Origin: Fasciola hepatica
Lineage: Eukaryota > Platyhelminthes > Trematoda > Plagiorchiida > Fasciolidae
DNA: 64,000 nt
Reading direction: 5' to 3'
Assembly (NCBI GenBank): GCA_948099385.1
Contig: CANUEZ040000183.1
Span: 3,224,001-3,288,000, forward strand
The position numbers and the translations under genes were made by a program. The notes below the pieces were generated by a model. It was not told the origin of the DNA. It saw nothing but the letters and a program-made list of their open reading frames with translations, and did no database searches. Below, one piece after another: positions 39,661 to 50,094 of the stretch (positions are counted from its first letter, which is position 1; every line of letters starts with the position of its first letter).

Positions 39661-41347
39661 CTTATGAGCAAAAATGTTAAAAAATCTCAGGTGATGTGAC
39701 CGTGCATAGTGTGGGTGTGTCGGGAAGGTTTGTTCACTGTACTCAATGTGGTAGTTGCTAAATAACCGTCAGTAGCCACTAAACGATCGCCAGAGGTTAC
39801 TGAACAATCGGCAATGACTACTAAACGAAAGGGAAACCTGCAGCACCAATGTTTGAGATTTTCTGCCCTCAAAAATCGCAGCCCCAATCCTAGCAAGGCT
39901 ACCGACGAAAGCTTGACCGTCAAAGTCTAGCTTTATCCTTGCAAGGTCGTTCCAGTAGTACATGATTTCATAAAGGCAGTCTAAACGAATCTTTTTCTCA
40001 TCGCTAAATATTACAATAATCCATTAGGAGGTTTAAATCATATTTCTGACCCATTCTCCTCGACTTCGAACATGACAATCGGTCATACAAGATGCTGATC
40101 TAATCTTCCTGTTCTGCAGAATATAAGTTGCTTTGCAAGCCAAATGCAGACATTAAGTTACAAGAACCTTTGTGGGCACTTTTCCTTGTTCCAGCTCAAA
40201 CAACCGTGAGTCTCGCGCCATCCCTCGATAGCGATCAGTCGCCCCCCCCCCCCCCCCCGCCCCGTCTACCTCGTGTTTGTATTTGTATTCGATCAGAACT
40301 TTGCGTAGAGCCGCGAACGGCTTCACAGTTTCGAGGAACTGCAAACACTCATATACTAAACTTGTGTTATCATGTCTGACATTCCCATTCTCAGTAGACT
40401 CTTTATTCGAAGCCCTTCTTGCGGGCGGTCTTATAGGAGGCCTCTATAGTGATCAGCCGGTCACCCTCCACTCCCGTCCACCTCGTGACTGACTGTATGT
40501 TTCGCGCACTCGGCAACCGTCAGCACTACTTACCGCGCGCTTTCTCGGCACAAGCCAGCCTGCGGTCTTCGTAACTACGCCTAGTAAGAACAGCCGCGGT
40601 TTGCACTCCATGGTCTTTTTCAACGATCTCCTCGACGAACGCGATCGTAAAGGCTACGAGAGTGTACCTCCAGTGTATCTACCTTGGTGAATCAGAGGTG
40701 GCTACTTCTAATCAGAATGCACAGCCTGAGTGAACTTTGTCTACGAATCACGTGAGACGTGGACATTGCTCGAAGTCACATGATTAGGCCTCTTGCGTAT
40801 TGCAGATGACACATTGAGAATAAAGGTCCTTGCGTTTCCAGCCCAGTGCGTTGTTTTTGGCATCCGTTCAGTGGTGGGGTCATTAGCATTTCGCACATTT
40901 CACATTATCCGAGATACACCGATCCACCCGGGTTGTTCCAAAGCAGTGTAAATATTCAAGCTAGTAGTAGGTTAGCAGATCAGTGAGCCGAACTTTGTCG
41001 TCTTGCGTGGTTTAGTTCATAGAGAAGCGCTAAAACGTAAGGTGGGCTGAATAGCATTGCGTGAATTAAGTATTTCTAGTTTGCGAGAAATACTTTGGCT
41101 TTCATCATTAAGGTAAATCCGGGCTGATTTGGATTTTTCGTAGGCACAGGTTACGTCACCACGTGTTGATTGTTATCTCTTCCATGAACCTTAAGAATTG
41201 GGAACTGAAGCCGGTGCGCAGTATGCGAAATGAGTTGACGAGCAGTTGGTCTTACGGTTGGTTGCTGAAATATGCCCTTTTATTTATGATGCAAACGCAT
41301 TGTGTACGTCTTTTGACCTACAGAGCCGCTTTTTGACCCAACTTATT
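39661..41347. other. No recognised gene
   Basis: Contains the poly-C run and two diverged copies of a roughly 50-base motif at 40.22 and 40.44 kb. Confidence 0.45.
40242..40258. repeat. Poly-C run of 17
   Basis: Seventeen consecutive C residues; length may be unreliable in sequencing. Confidence 0.9.
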
Positions 41348-41530
41348 GTACGGTAGGGGGGGGAGGGTATTTGCAACAGTAAAGTAGGCACGATCGAAAG
41401 TTCTTATAGTGCGTACGTTGGGGAGAGTGAAGTCTGTCGTGTTAACGCCACGGTAAATAAACGTACGCACTATAAGAACTTTCGATCGTGCCTACTTTAC
41501 CGTTGCAAATACCCTCCCCCCCTACCGTAC
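41348..41530. repeat. Near-perfect inverted repeat, 72-bp arms, 40-bp spacer
   Basis: Left arm 41348-41419 starts GTACGGTAGGGG and ends TAGTGCGTACGTT; right arm 41460-41530 is its reverse complement with one substitution and one single-base length difference in the G/C run. The spacer is 40 bases. It could be a foldback/MITE-like element or a recent inverted duplication. No obvious target-site duplication flanks it. Confidence 0.9.
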
Positions 41531-41602
41531 CATGTATATATACTGACACGTTTTACGTCCGCGGTTGACAAGAGTAAACGAAATGCTTGCATCTCTCGAC
41601 TT

Positions 41603-41758
41603 ATGTCTTCTCTCCGTTCTTATGAATTGGATAAAGGGGACCCAATGTTTCTTCAACCCGGTACCAAAGTTGTCAGACGCACACATTCGTACAATTCAGT
41701 CGCAAAGCGTTTGAACGAGACATACTTTGGAAACGAGGGTACAGGCCCGCTCAGATGA
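41603..41758 (+). other. Short open reading frame beside the large hairpin, unidentified
   Basis: An ATG-started frame of 51 codons begins MSSLRSYELDKGDPMFLQPG and continues through KVVRRTHSYNSVAKRLNETY to a TGA. The frame is open a few codons upstream of the ATG as well. The composition is protein-like, but there is no recognised domain. It starts 72 bases after the inverted repeat ending at 41530. Confidence 0.2.
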
Positions 41759-41919
41759 GCTTTCGGTAAATCGACCTGGAAATATAACTATCATCTCTAC
41801 AAGCAATGCACACTACCAAAAACTGCGTTTTTCCGCGAAAAACGGATATTTCTGTGGAGTTTATTTAAATAACTCAGTATTCGCTAGAACTCAGTCGCAC
41901 TCTTTGTGAGGATCAGTAT

Positions 41920-43110
41920 GTCATCTATGTATCTTTTATACAACAACAACAGCTTAAGTCCGTGGTTGATCTTATTCTGAGGTAAGTGCACATATTCGTG
42001 CGGAGCTTTATTACACTACGGGACCACAGTAGTTTGCGGATTTTTCGGAATGCTCCTGTTGCGCAACTGATACGGAATTCGATTTCATCTTTAGCTTGGC
42101 AGACCAAAAATATTTGGGGTTGCCGATGAATTCCAAGATTTGGCCACTGTCGTGAATGGAGCTTGTGTCTAAGGAAGTTCTGAAGATTTGTGGTGTTTCT
42201 ATCCAAAGCGACTGCTCTGGCTTCACACTTTATACGGCTGAGTATCAGCTGCAGACTGTTGGGCTCATCCCGTAAAACGACAATTCCAATAGCTTATCAG
42301 ACATCCGCGACTCAAGTCTCCTGGTTTAGTTGAATTCCTCGGTCTCCGGTGAGTGCGTGACGCACCACCTAGCGTGTGGCTTAGCTGAACAGGGACAGCA
42401 CTGATGAACTCTGGAGTCGGGAAGAAACTTTGAATACTGTTCACTTTGAGGGCGGACACAAGCTCGCGAAGCCAAATAATGTGATATCAACAGTTTTCCG
42501 CACTTTTCGGGTATCCAAGCAACTCATAGCGGTTACCGGAATTGAAGGAGTCATGAAAATCAATGAAGCATGCCGTGGTTGGTGGCTGGAAATTATAAAG
42601 GAGCTAGAGGATCGCTGTAGCAAGACCACATGAGTTGGAATGCGTCCGTGATGCAACAAAGCGATCTGGAAGAATAGTTGAGGAAAGCGAAGGTGGTACG
42701 AAAATGAGGCTGATCTTCCTGTAGCTCGCTCAGACGGCTTTATTGCCCTATTTTTGGATATACGGAATGGAATCAAAGTTGCTCAATCTTATCAAATTTG
42801 GCGTATTTGCAAGGTACGGGGATCTGGTACAGGTAATACCTCACATCGGAGAGCGTCTTCGTCGTGATATTTCTTATTTTTTTCGTTTTCTCAATGGCCG
42901 AAATTTTTTCTTATAGATTGGTGCACCGTGGTTAATTTCGTACAGCTCGGAGTTGCACGGCAATACCACGCATCTGGGTTTTAGGGAAGGGCAATTGAGT
43001 AGCTCGGTAAAGTGCTCGACACACTTCTGAATTCTTCGTTCATACCCCAGAATGAGATAATTTCTATCGTTTCGCACCAAAGAGGGGGATTGCATCGGTT
43101 TCCCTGAAGC
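41920..43110 (-). mobile_element. Decayed RTE-like LINE, linker and reverse transcriptase
   Basis: On the minus strand, RRIQKCVEHFTELLNCPSLK and SELYEINHGAP (43.05-42.92 kb) match the segment between endonuclease and reverse transcriptase in trematode RTE-like elements (usually RW-EHF-ELLNRPSP). Downstream, ACFIDFHDSFNSGNRYELLG (about 42.51-42.57 kb) is the F-x-D-F-x-x-A-F-D-S catalytic block, with its Asp kept. Stops and frameshifts separate the blocks. The stretch below about 42.3 kb is assigned only by position. More element sequence may extend up to 43.48 kb, but I cannot read it. Confidence 0.6.
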
Positions 43111-43879
43111 AGAGCGTTGGAATCGGAACAGTTATCTGAAATTTGCAACGGCGACCGCGGTTTTCACCCTATCTGCAATTTGAGACCAATATCGATTGGG
43201 GTCGTTCTTGACTAAGTGCGTAGCTTCCCAATGGAAGCTGCGGAAATCCGCTTAATTACGGACTCGCGCTTCTCTAGCCTCACAGCAGCAGCTGAGAGTT
43301 TCTTTGATTCACTTTTTGTGCTGGGATATCTCACCCAATTGTTCATGCGCGACCTCTGTTGCAGATACTTTGAGCGTAGTCCATCGTACATCTATACCAT
43401 CGTCGAAAGGACTGATCCCCTGTCAGGAGGCGATAGCGTTCGACAAGGTTCTAGCTTTGTCGGGAATTTCTAACGAAGCGACATTAATTCTGCCTTGGGG
43501 GGAGGCTTCTTTCGGGCTGCGAAATGGATCACTTTGGGGTTGACTCAACTGTACTGGGAATCGGTTTCAATGGACCCAATGGTGATTAATTGCATTAGGT
43601 TTCAATCACCATTAAAGATGGAAGATCATAACCAAACCAGGAGGGTCACATTAGAAGAATACACTAATTCGTTGTCAACCGGCGTTTCACCAGGGGAACT
43701 TGTGCTATACAGTCAACATTTTAGGATCAGGTTATCAATTATACTTGATAGTGCATCGGACTTTTTCGCAAGCATGGAATAAAGAAAGCACAAATTCACT
43801 TACGAATGATCCTAACAAGAAACTCATTTTCTCTGATAATACGCGATGGTCTGAGCAGTTTATTCAGGTCAAACATAGT

Positions 43880-44090
43880 TCTCCGAAGAATGTTGTTCCT
43901 GAGCATACTAGAAAGTTGGAAGTGTTCAATCACTGATCCCCATGGTGAATCAAAAAAATTTAGATGGCGCAACCGAGCATCTGCAGACACTGACGAACCC
44001 TCCGTCCTCCTTAAACGCAGTCGATAGCAGTGGTTCGGCTATTTATGGCGACTGGAGGTGGAAATAACCTAACTGACCCACCCCAACAAT
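43880..44090 (+). mobile_element. LINE tail fragment, same family as the right-end copies
   Basis: Plus-strand pieces ASADTDEPSVLLKRSR and, after a stop, QWFGYLWRLEVEIT line up with RYFDIDALSILLQRR and LQWFGHSLRLPESEIT of the copy at 62.2-62.8 kb. It lies directly upstream of a SINE and the Jockey/CR1-like LINE. Confidence 0.5.
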
Positions 44091-44149
44091 GCCCCAAACA
44101 GTGCTGTTGTTTCGATGGTCAGCTCAAATGGTGGATCAGCACCGTCCAT

Positions 44150-44250
44150 AAGGACAAGTGGTAGACAGCTCTGCTGTCGCGCGGCTCACCACCAGACCCA
44201 ACCTATCGAGGTCTTATGTGATTCTCCACTCCAAGTCTCAGGGTTGAGTT
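44150..44250 (+). repeat. SINE body fragment
   Basis: AGTGGTAGACAGCTCTGCTG and ATTCTCCACTCCAAGTCTCA followed by GGGTTGAG match the body of the 39.5 kb copy. It joins the 5' end of the Jockey/CR1-like LINE directly, so one element probably inserted next to or into the other. Confidence 0.6.
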
Positions 44251-44254
44251 GACG

Positions 44255-46440
44255 GCTCTCACATCAATTACCAACTTCACAAATCATATGAATAATCGTT
44301 TTCCTTCAACTGCGCACACTCACTCACAGAACTCGCGTCAAGCCCTCACTGCCCTCTTTAAAATTCGTGGTTTGAATCGAAACGTTGACTCCGTGCACAA
44401 TTTTCTTCAGTCTTTCTTTCCCATTGCCTTAGTTTTGACTGAAACTCAAATTCCCCCCGAGTTAGACACCACTCATCATCAGTTTCCCAACTAATTACTT
44501 CATTCCTGCTTTTCCCCAAAGCTGATGTCTGCACCTATATCCACCAATCGATCGCCTCCTCACGACTTTCGCATCTTAATTTCTTCAGACGGAATTTCAA
44601 TCCACGTGGCTGAAAATCCGTTTCCCTTCCTTTATCCATTTTGTACTGTTTACCGCTCCCCCAACAGTAATGACCCTCTGATTTCTAAGCCATTATCTTC
44701 AAACATTGACTCCAACGGACTCCAGCTGCCAAATTATCGTTCTTGATTATTTTACCGTTCACAAGAAAGATTGGCTACCGCACTAATTGGACACTTCAAC
44801 CATGGAACGTGCAGCTGAGGCTTTCGTTACAGTCGACAACCCTTGCCAACTGGTAGACCTTCCTGCACCCAATTTTTCCTCAAACTCCACTCTATCTGTC
44901 AGACCTACTCAACCTCTACCTTATCACGTTCTTCACTACTCTTTTCTTCCTGTATTGACTACCAGGAGGTTTCGCCAAGTTCTGCGTAAGCTAAACGTTT
45001 CCAAATCCCCCGGTCTAGGCGATATTACCCCTACCGTCCTAAAAAAGTGCGCTCCCGAGTTAGCCCCCGTTTCGCGTCGTCTTTTCTTTTCTTCCCTTAG
45101 TCGACAGACTTTTCCCTCTTCGTGGAAGAACGCCATTGTTTTTCTTATCTCCAAACACAGTGACCCTTCCGACCCCAACAACTATCATCTTATCACCCTC
45201 ACTGCGCCTCCTCAAGTTTTTTAAACTGTTATCTCCAACCAACTGTGTTCGTTTTTAGAACGTGAAGGTCTGCTGAGTGATCATCAATATGGATTCCCCC
45301 AGCGACGTTCTACGGGCGACCTACTAGCGATCATCCCACATACCTGGTTGGCCGCACTCGATAACCACGGTGAAGCTCACTTGGTCTTGTTGGACATCTC
45401 TAAAGTCTTTTACTGAGCTTGGCATGAAGGTCTATTGTCGAAATTGTCTTCGTTCGGGTTCCATTCGGTTCTCGTATCATGGATGTCGTGTTTCCTCAGC
45501 AAGCGAACCATCTCGGTCCGAGTCGATAAAGCTCTACCTCGGCCGTTTCCTGTGAATATTGGTGTTCCCTACGGTTCCATGCTTGCGCCCATCCTTATCT
45601 TCTGTTTATTGGTGATCTATCTTCAACCTCTAACCCATTTCACTGTTTTACCAATGAAGCCACTCTCCATTGCTCCTTTTCCTACCTTACCACTCGCCAG
45701 GCCACCACGAACATCGACCACGATCGTTCTGTTTTTAATGCATCTCTTGCTTCTGATCTACAACAAACCTTAGCTTGAGGTTCCACAAATAATGTATTTC
45801 AATGCTTCAAAAAGTTACCTAGTTTCTGTTCGACTCGAATCTCTGTCCTATTCTTCTAATCTTAAATTTGGCTCGACTCCCTTCCACTCCACAGCCACTT
45901 TCCTTATTACGCTTGTCCATAAATTCATCTCTTTGTCGATCTCCTTTTGTGTTTACGCTTACCTCCCGCGCTGAGCGCAAAGCTGGTTTTTTATTCCGTG
46001 CCAGACGATTTTTACACCCACTCACCTTCATTTTTACAAACCTCAAATCCGACCGACTCTTGAATACTGCTGTCCCGCATGGAATGAAGCTTCTCTTACC
46101 ACCCTTTTCTTGATTGAGTTCAGAGGTTGTCTGGATAATCAATGCTCCCTCCCCAACCTCCACTCTGCAGCCACTCGACTATCGTCGCGAAGATGTCTCA
46201 CTATCTCTTTTCTACCGCTATCACTTTGATTTTTGTTCATCAAAACTCGCTTCAGCAACTCCCCTTCCAATACGTTTCTCTCGTATGTAAGTGGCCATTC
46301 AACCGTCTCAGGTATCTGTGTCCAGATGTCGAACTTCTCTATTTTAGTTTTCCTTCATCCCTTCCCGTATTTCCAGCCATTTACAATCATTATTTTCAAA
46401 AGCAGGGTCAAACAACTGAATCTTACTTGAATGTTCTCCA
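44255..46440 (+). mobile_element. Nearly full-length but dead Jockey/CR1-like LINE
   Basis: This is the best preserved retroelement. Endonuclease pieces: LFKIRGLNRNVDSVHNFLQS, VLTETQIP and VYRSPNSND (44.34-44.68 kb). Reverse transcriptase: LRKLNVSKSPG, FPSSWKNAIVFLISKHSDPS (45.0-45.2 kb), LVLLDISKVFY (first catalytic Asp kept), LSSFGFHSVL, GVPYGSMLAPIL. The C-terminal part includes IRPTLEYCCPAWNEASL and ends near 46.43 kb with FKSRVKQLN. The YADD-equivalent box reads FTNEATLH (about 45.65 kb), so both catalytic Asp residues are replaced. In-frame stops occur throughout. A SINE abuts the 5' end and a (TA)n tract follows the 3' end. It differs from the RTE-like and YSSAF-type families elsewhere in the window. 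Confidence 0.82.
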
Positions 46441-46491
46441 CATACAACCCCTTTGCAGTATGTCGTCTGACTATGGTGTTTACTCTTTTTA

Positions 46492-46493
<2 letters not shown>

Positions 46494-46555
<62 letters not shown>
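46494..46555. repeat. (TA)n microsatellite after the Jockey/CR1-like LINE
   Basis: About 31 TA units beginning roughly 60 bases past the last readable LINE sequence. Confidence 0.95.
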
Positions 46556-46557
<2 letters not shown>

Positions 46558-48329
46558 TTGGCATATAGACGTTTTCCTGGGGCGCTTCCTTAATGACCTG
46601 CACATCAGATGTATTTGAGTTTCTAGCTATCATTTCAATTCATGGTCAACATCATTAAAATTCATCAAAAGGGAAACGTGCAAAGTGAGGAAATATCGAC
46701 CATGCAGATCCGAATGTAGAACAACAGAACTGCGAATTGTTGAGACTAGATTCGCTCCAACTAGTCTCGATAATTCAGCTTCTTTATTCGTCATACAATA
46801 GTGATAGAAAGGGATCACGACGAACAAAACTGTCCAGTGGGGCATCAATCGGTGGTGCCAAGATTCGAACTTAAATCAAAGTGTTACCGCGATCACCGTT
46901 CAACCACCGCCGGCGGAAGGATATACCGCCAACAAATCCCATCACGGATGAGCTGTGGACCGACAAAAAGCAATCAAAGGGACCTATGCCTGGAGAAAAA
47001 CAGCTGTGAAGATTAAAGGCAGGTATATGTACAAACAATTAGATTATTTTTGGTACCGATGGCTGAGAAAATGGCATGTTTTTGAATAAATATTTTTGCA
47101 ATCGTGCATGCCAACCTCGATTATCAAACGTGGACTACTACCACTACTACAGCGTACGTGAAAACTGTCAAAAGGCATCCCATTTGAGACCAACTGTCTC
47201 TCATCATTATGATAACGGAATGAGAATTCACGTCCGATAGAAAGGGACCCAGTCATATACTACAGTTCTTGATTTCCACAAAAATGATACACATTCATAA
47301 AGTGCATCTGCACGGTAGTAAAACGTGAGTGATTGTATTACGTCAAATTCAATCATTTGGCTCTCTGTCGTTCTTATTTACTGTTATGAATCCCGACCGA
47401 ATATCATGCGATCGACGGAACACAACTCCAATCAAGAGCAATGACCAGTTATTCGACCCCAGACAACCCATACAAGCCAGAAAGAACACAAAGATGAGAG
47501 CTTCAGGTCAGTCGTTTACTCGGTGGTGGATCAAAGGCAAATGTACAAGGATGCACAGCCGCTTATAAAAAATCCATGTGACCATGTAAATTAAAACAAA
47601 GCAGCGCGCTCCCGCAACAGCGTACTGTACAGTTTTCTCCAAACGTCTGGCCGCGCGTACTTCTAACTTGAGTCAATTTTCGGATACCTCCGAAATTAAG
47701 TAAGATGGGCGAAAAATTAACTACAAATCTGAAATCCTCAGCATCAATTTGTGAGGAAAGGATTTTTCTCCAACAATTTCAAGGCTCGATAATCAATGAT
47801 TTGAGAGTGCAGGAGACTAAAATCTTCTGCCCATCAATGGAGCGTTCGATGTGACTCGGAAAGAAGCCAGTAAGACTGTAATGCTATACATAGATGTGGG
47901 ATGATGATAAGCACGCACGGTCTAATCTGGTTCTATCACTGGACTCATACAACAACCTTGAGCAGCTACCAAGTTAGACGGCCATCTTCAGACGATGTGG
48001 TTTATGAAAGTTAGTAGTATTTGCCTGGTAGGAAATCCACCAGACTTTCGAGCACTGCCGTAACTTACTCGGTATAGTTCATCAGATGAACTCAGACTCG
48101 TCTAATTTGTCGACAAACACCGTACTCCTGATCGTTTCTCTAGACACGACCCACGGGCATACCCGGTAGCATACGCATCCGGTAGTCCTCCACGAAGGGT
48201 GTCGGGATCGGGAACCTAGTAAGCACACCCAATCGGCAATGACATCATGCACTAAACCAAACCGAAACTAGCTCACAAAAATTCTGGAAGTAATATGGAA
48301 AAGCCATTGGAATCCTTTTATAAAAAACG
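46556..48329. other. No recognised gene
   Basis: Between the Jockey/CR1-like LINE and the 3' end of the OGFOD1-like gene. Only a tRNA-like SINE head near 46.87 kb was recognised. Confidence 0.5.
46840..46915 (-). repeat. tRNA-like SINE head
   Basis: The minus strand has GCGGTGGTTGAACGGTGATC (A-box region) and TTAAGTTCGAATCTTGGCAC (B box). Confidence 0.45.
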
Positions 48330-48335
48330 TTTATT
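48330..48335 (-). promoter_or_regulatory. Poly(A) signal of the OGFOD1-like gene
   Basis: An AATAAA hexamer on the minus strand lies about 38 bases past the TAA stop of the OGFOD1-like terminal exon. Its position and exact match make it the likely polyadenylation signal and imply a very short 3' untranslated region. Confidence 0.6.
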
Positions 48336-48372
48336 GAAAAAAGTACCAGATTATCGCATGGTTGGTTTTTTT

Positions 48373-48750
48373 TTACTTGTCAGACTCAGCGATCAAACTA
48401 TGATTGCCATCGTCATCGTCCGCATCATCATCATCATCTTCATCATCATCATCCGCATCCGCATCATCTTCCTCTTCATCGTCTACGCTATCTTCAGAAC
48501 CTCCATCTTCGATCGCCGCAGCCCAGTCGGCCCCAGCCTCCGACTGTACATCGCTCGCTGGCTCGTAATAAGTAAGATTCAAATCGTAGGCGAATGACTT
48601 CGTATCACCCGCCTCAGCCACGTGATTTACTTCGGCCGCGTGGATTGGAGTAGGTTTTGCCAAATGATTGATATATTGCACAAAATTGGCCGTGTCTGGG
48701 CCGACGTAGACAAGTGTAAGCGCGTTATCCGACGGCCGAACAGTGAGCAG
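48373..48750 (-). CDS. OGFOD1: OGFOD1-like prolyl 3-hydroxylase, terminal exon
   Basis: This is the last coding exon (125 residues plus TAA) of an OGFOD1/Tpa1/Ofd1-family protein. The first 63 residues follow the end of the human protein closely: LLTVRPSDNALTLVYVGPDT and FVQYINH correspond to human LLTVNP-NSLALVYRD-ET and FVKHINH, and the fold ends in LTYYE where the human protein ends in FIYYE. The exon starts at a strong acceptor (TTTTACCAG before CTG CTC) in phase 0, matching the upstream donor. The open frame continues upstream to 49095, but that part reads through intron. After LTYYE come 62 extra residues, largely Asp/Glu, ending in SLIAESDK. Family role: Fe(II)/2-oxoglutarate prolyl 3-hydroxylation of ribosomal protein uS12; this exon belongs to the non-catalytic C-terminal domain. 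A poly(A) signal lies about 40 bases past the stop. Identity is confident; the function of the tail is unknown. Confidence 0.88.
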   Translation of the reverse strand: MLTVRPSDNALTLVYVGPDTANFVQYINHLAKPTPIHAAEVNHVAEAGDTKSFAYDLNLTYYEPASDVQSEAGADWAAAIEDGGSEDSVDDEEEDDADADDDDEDDDDDADDDDGNHSLIAESDK

Positions 48751-49449
48751 CTGGTAAAACAATGTCGGAAGAGAGAAAATAAGGAGGATAGCCAAGCAGA
48801 GCGAAAACCGCTTTACGGACAGAAAGTAATCAGATGATATGATGACGAAGAACAAATTGAGCCGCCAAATTCGCTTCCTATGAGAAAAACCAGTTGCAGA
48901 CAGCGTCGATACGCAACACAGCTGATCCTTAACAAAGATGAAACAGCATATGAACAGTGGCAATGTTTTCGTGGTGAGTTGAACGAGGAGAAAACCGTAT
49001 GATAGAGCAGCACCTGACCATGGAAATGCCTCGCTATTGAAATCGTTCAAAATTTCAACAAGCATAAACGAGGTGTTACCGTTTCGTAGTTTCATCTTTT
49101 CTCCGCCGTTAAAGTTTTGCCAGATTGAAATTATTTATCAGAGGATTCACTATTTACTATCAACACTCAACTCACCATTGAAACCCATGCAAGAACTCAA
49201 CGACTTATGATTTCTGAGCTTCGCGTTAAGGTAGCAAAAGTTTTACCACCAGTCGATGTGACATCGTCAGCGCATTTCCTCGACCGTTGATGAAACACTC
49301 GCGACCCAAACGCCAAGCTCACTGATCAGAATCCATTGAAAACCATCAACCTGAGCTACAATCGACACTAATTTTCGAAAGTATGGACTACGAAAGAATT
49401 GTACAGCTGTTTCATTAGACTAGCTAAGAATCCTCAGCAAAGCACATCC

Positions 49450-49545
49450 ACCGAGCCCCCAGATAACTGAGAGTCGAACTCCAGGTGAATGTTTGGGTCA
49501 AACACTATAACACTAGGCTACCCGGGTTGGGTCTCTATGAGTTAT
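49450..49545 (-). repeat. tRNA-like SINE head
   Basis: The minus strand has GGGTAGCCTAGTGTTATAGT (A-box region) and TGGAGTTCGACTCTCAGTTA (B box), with spacing typical of tRNA-derived SINEs. Located in the last intron of the OGFOD1-like gene. Confidence 0.5.
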
Positions 49546-49651
49546 TTATTGTTACCGCTACATGATACGGCATCCTACTGTCACTGGCTTTGAATGCTAA
49601 GCAGACAGTTGACACTGGTTTCACCTATAAATCATTAGCAGTGCATATTTG

Positions 49652-49653
<2 letters not shown>

Positions 49654-49737
<84 letters not shown>
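49654..49737. repeat. (TA)n microsatellite, 84 bases
   Basis: Uninterrupted TA repeat in the last intron of the OGFOD1-like gene, left of the hammerhead-like motif. Confidence 0.95.
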
Positions 49738-49739
<2 letters not shown>

Positions 49740-49774
49740 TAGTTAGTAGTATGCAAATGGGTGGGTAAATTCCC

Positions 49775-49830
49775 CTGGAAGCACATGACCGGTTTCACGG
49801 TTGGTGCCATTCATCAGGTTTGCGTACCCG
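49775..49830 (-). ncRNA. Hammerhead-ribozyme-like motif, probably from a Penelope-like element
   Basis: The minus strand carries CTGATGA (49811-49817), a 4-bp stem II (ATGG/CCGT with a 6-base loop), GAAA (49793-49796), then ACC/GGT as a loopless palindromic stem III, and TC at the predicted cleavage position (after 49787). This is the layout of minimal hammerheads known from Penelope-like elements. Stem I pairs at only about four of six positions, so the copy may be weak or dead. It lies between two (TA)n tracts; no Penelope protein was recognised nearby. Confidence 0.4.
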
Positions 49831-49963
49831 GTACTCCTCTGCCCACTCATCCTCATTCGTGTAGACTCCGTTGTTATATCGTCACTAGGATTTAATCTGA
49901 AGCGTCTGCAGTGTGAATGGATAGACTTGATTTAAGAGTCCACACACGAATCCCAACTGTGTT

Positions 49964-49967
<4 letters not shown>

Positions 49968-50002
<35 letters not shown>
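49968..50002. repeat. (TA)n microsatellite
   Basis: Second TA tract in the same intron, right of the hammerhead-like motif. Confidence 0.95.
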
Positions 50003-50004
<2 letters not shown>

Positions 50005-50094
50005 GTAATAAACAAACCCATATTCATAGGTAGGCTACCAACAGAGCCGTTAGAACACGCAGGTCACCTTGTGCAATCTCGAGTGAAAGAATTT

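Noticed and set aside
40128..40379. Proline-rich protein frame
   Set aside because: The proline run is the poly-C homopolymer; nothing else supports coding.
42395..42435. CTGATGA...GAAAC order on the plus strand near 42.4 kb as a second hammerhead
   Set aside because: The sequence between the two boxes does not form a proper stem II adjoining GAAA and there is no stem III.
46142..46618. 158-codon plus-strand frame
   Set aside because: Its length comes from reading through the (TA)n repeat as Tyr-Ile; only the part before it belongs to the LINE, and in other frames.
48751..49095. N-terminal part of the 240-codon frame starting MKLRNGN, with hydrophobic stretches that look like membrane segments
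   Set aside because: A strong splice acceptor at 48751 and the OGFOD1 alignment show this part is intron read-through; the apparent membrane segments include the pyrimidine tract.
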